A stretch of 64,000 nt of DNA from Leptidea sinapis. Taxonomy: Eukaryota > Arthropoda > Insecta > Lepidoptera > Pieridae. This document shows positions 63,867 to 64,000 of this stretch, piece by piece. Made by a program: the position numbers and the translations under genes. The stretch is from the NCBI RefSeq assembly GCF_905404315.1, contig NC_066309.1, positions 1,922,001-1,986,000 on the forward strand, in the 5' to 3' direction. The notes under the pieces were generated by a model that was given only the letters and a program-made list of their open reading frames with translations, was not told the DNA's origin and made no database searches. The stretch's first letter is position 1. Each line of letters begins with the position of its first letter.

Positions 63867-64000
63867 TTGACTTATCAGAATATTATACATGTTTCACTAA
63901 TCTGAACTTTTGTTATAAGTAAGGGCTTAAGTAATGCAATTACAGCCTATCTCAAAATGTATTTATTTCTTAATATAATTTAAGAGCTTATAGTGTTTCA

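Overview
This is nuclear DNA of an insect, almost certainly a moth or butterfly. It is AT-rich and carries three ordinary intron-containing host genes: a ChtBD2-LDLa-deacetylase cuticle protein, LSM7, and TRAPPC9/brunelleschi. They are embedded in dense transposon debris of lepidopteran character: Helitron-like elements ending in CTAGT, tRNA-derived SINEs, RTE- and Jockey/CR1-like LINE tails, and many MITEs.

Region 1 (970-10969) is a 9,988-bp Polinton/Maverick, a virus-like giant transposon, bounded by a perfect 6-bp target duplication (CACGCA). Its two 1,162-bp terminal inverted repeats look identical wherever compared. Seven genes lie head to tail on the minus strand: packaging ATPase, two small proteins of unknown role, a retroviral-type integrase with a chromodomain, a probable minor capsid protein, a small glycine-rich/basic protein, and a probable major capsid protein. 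Several neighbours overlap by 1-16 bases. The adenovirus-type maturation protease lies inside the inverted repeat, so it is present twice with identical protein products. The DNA polymerase B reading frame is cut exactly where the right repeat begins and has lost its N-terminal part. The element therefore looks young and able to encode integration and virion functions, but unable to copy itself alone.

Region 2 (10970-30600) holds old LINE/SINE debris and then a plus-strand chitin deacetylase-like gene (eight exons found, 14645-30519; the signal-peptide exon was not found). Every metal or catalytic histidine position that can be aligned is substituted, and one metal aspartate is glycine, so it is predicted to be a chitin-binding pseudoenzyme.

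Region 3 (31978-32572, minus strand) is a complete three-exon LSM7 gene (117 aa), a subunit of the Sm-like ring of U6 snRNA and of mRNA decay.

Region 4 (35488-58402, plus strand) is a complete 18-exon TRAPPC9 gene. The exon phases close perfectly and give 1,308 aa. Its introns have absorbed Helitrons, SINEs, MITEs and LINE ends, several of them within tens of bases of splice sites.

Region 5 (58403-64000) has no host gene that I can recognise. It contains LINE tails, a P-element-like MITE with an 8-9-bp target duplication, a decayed Tc1/mariner-type transposase and a large fold-back structure.
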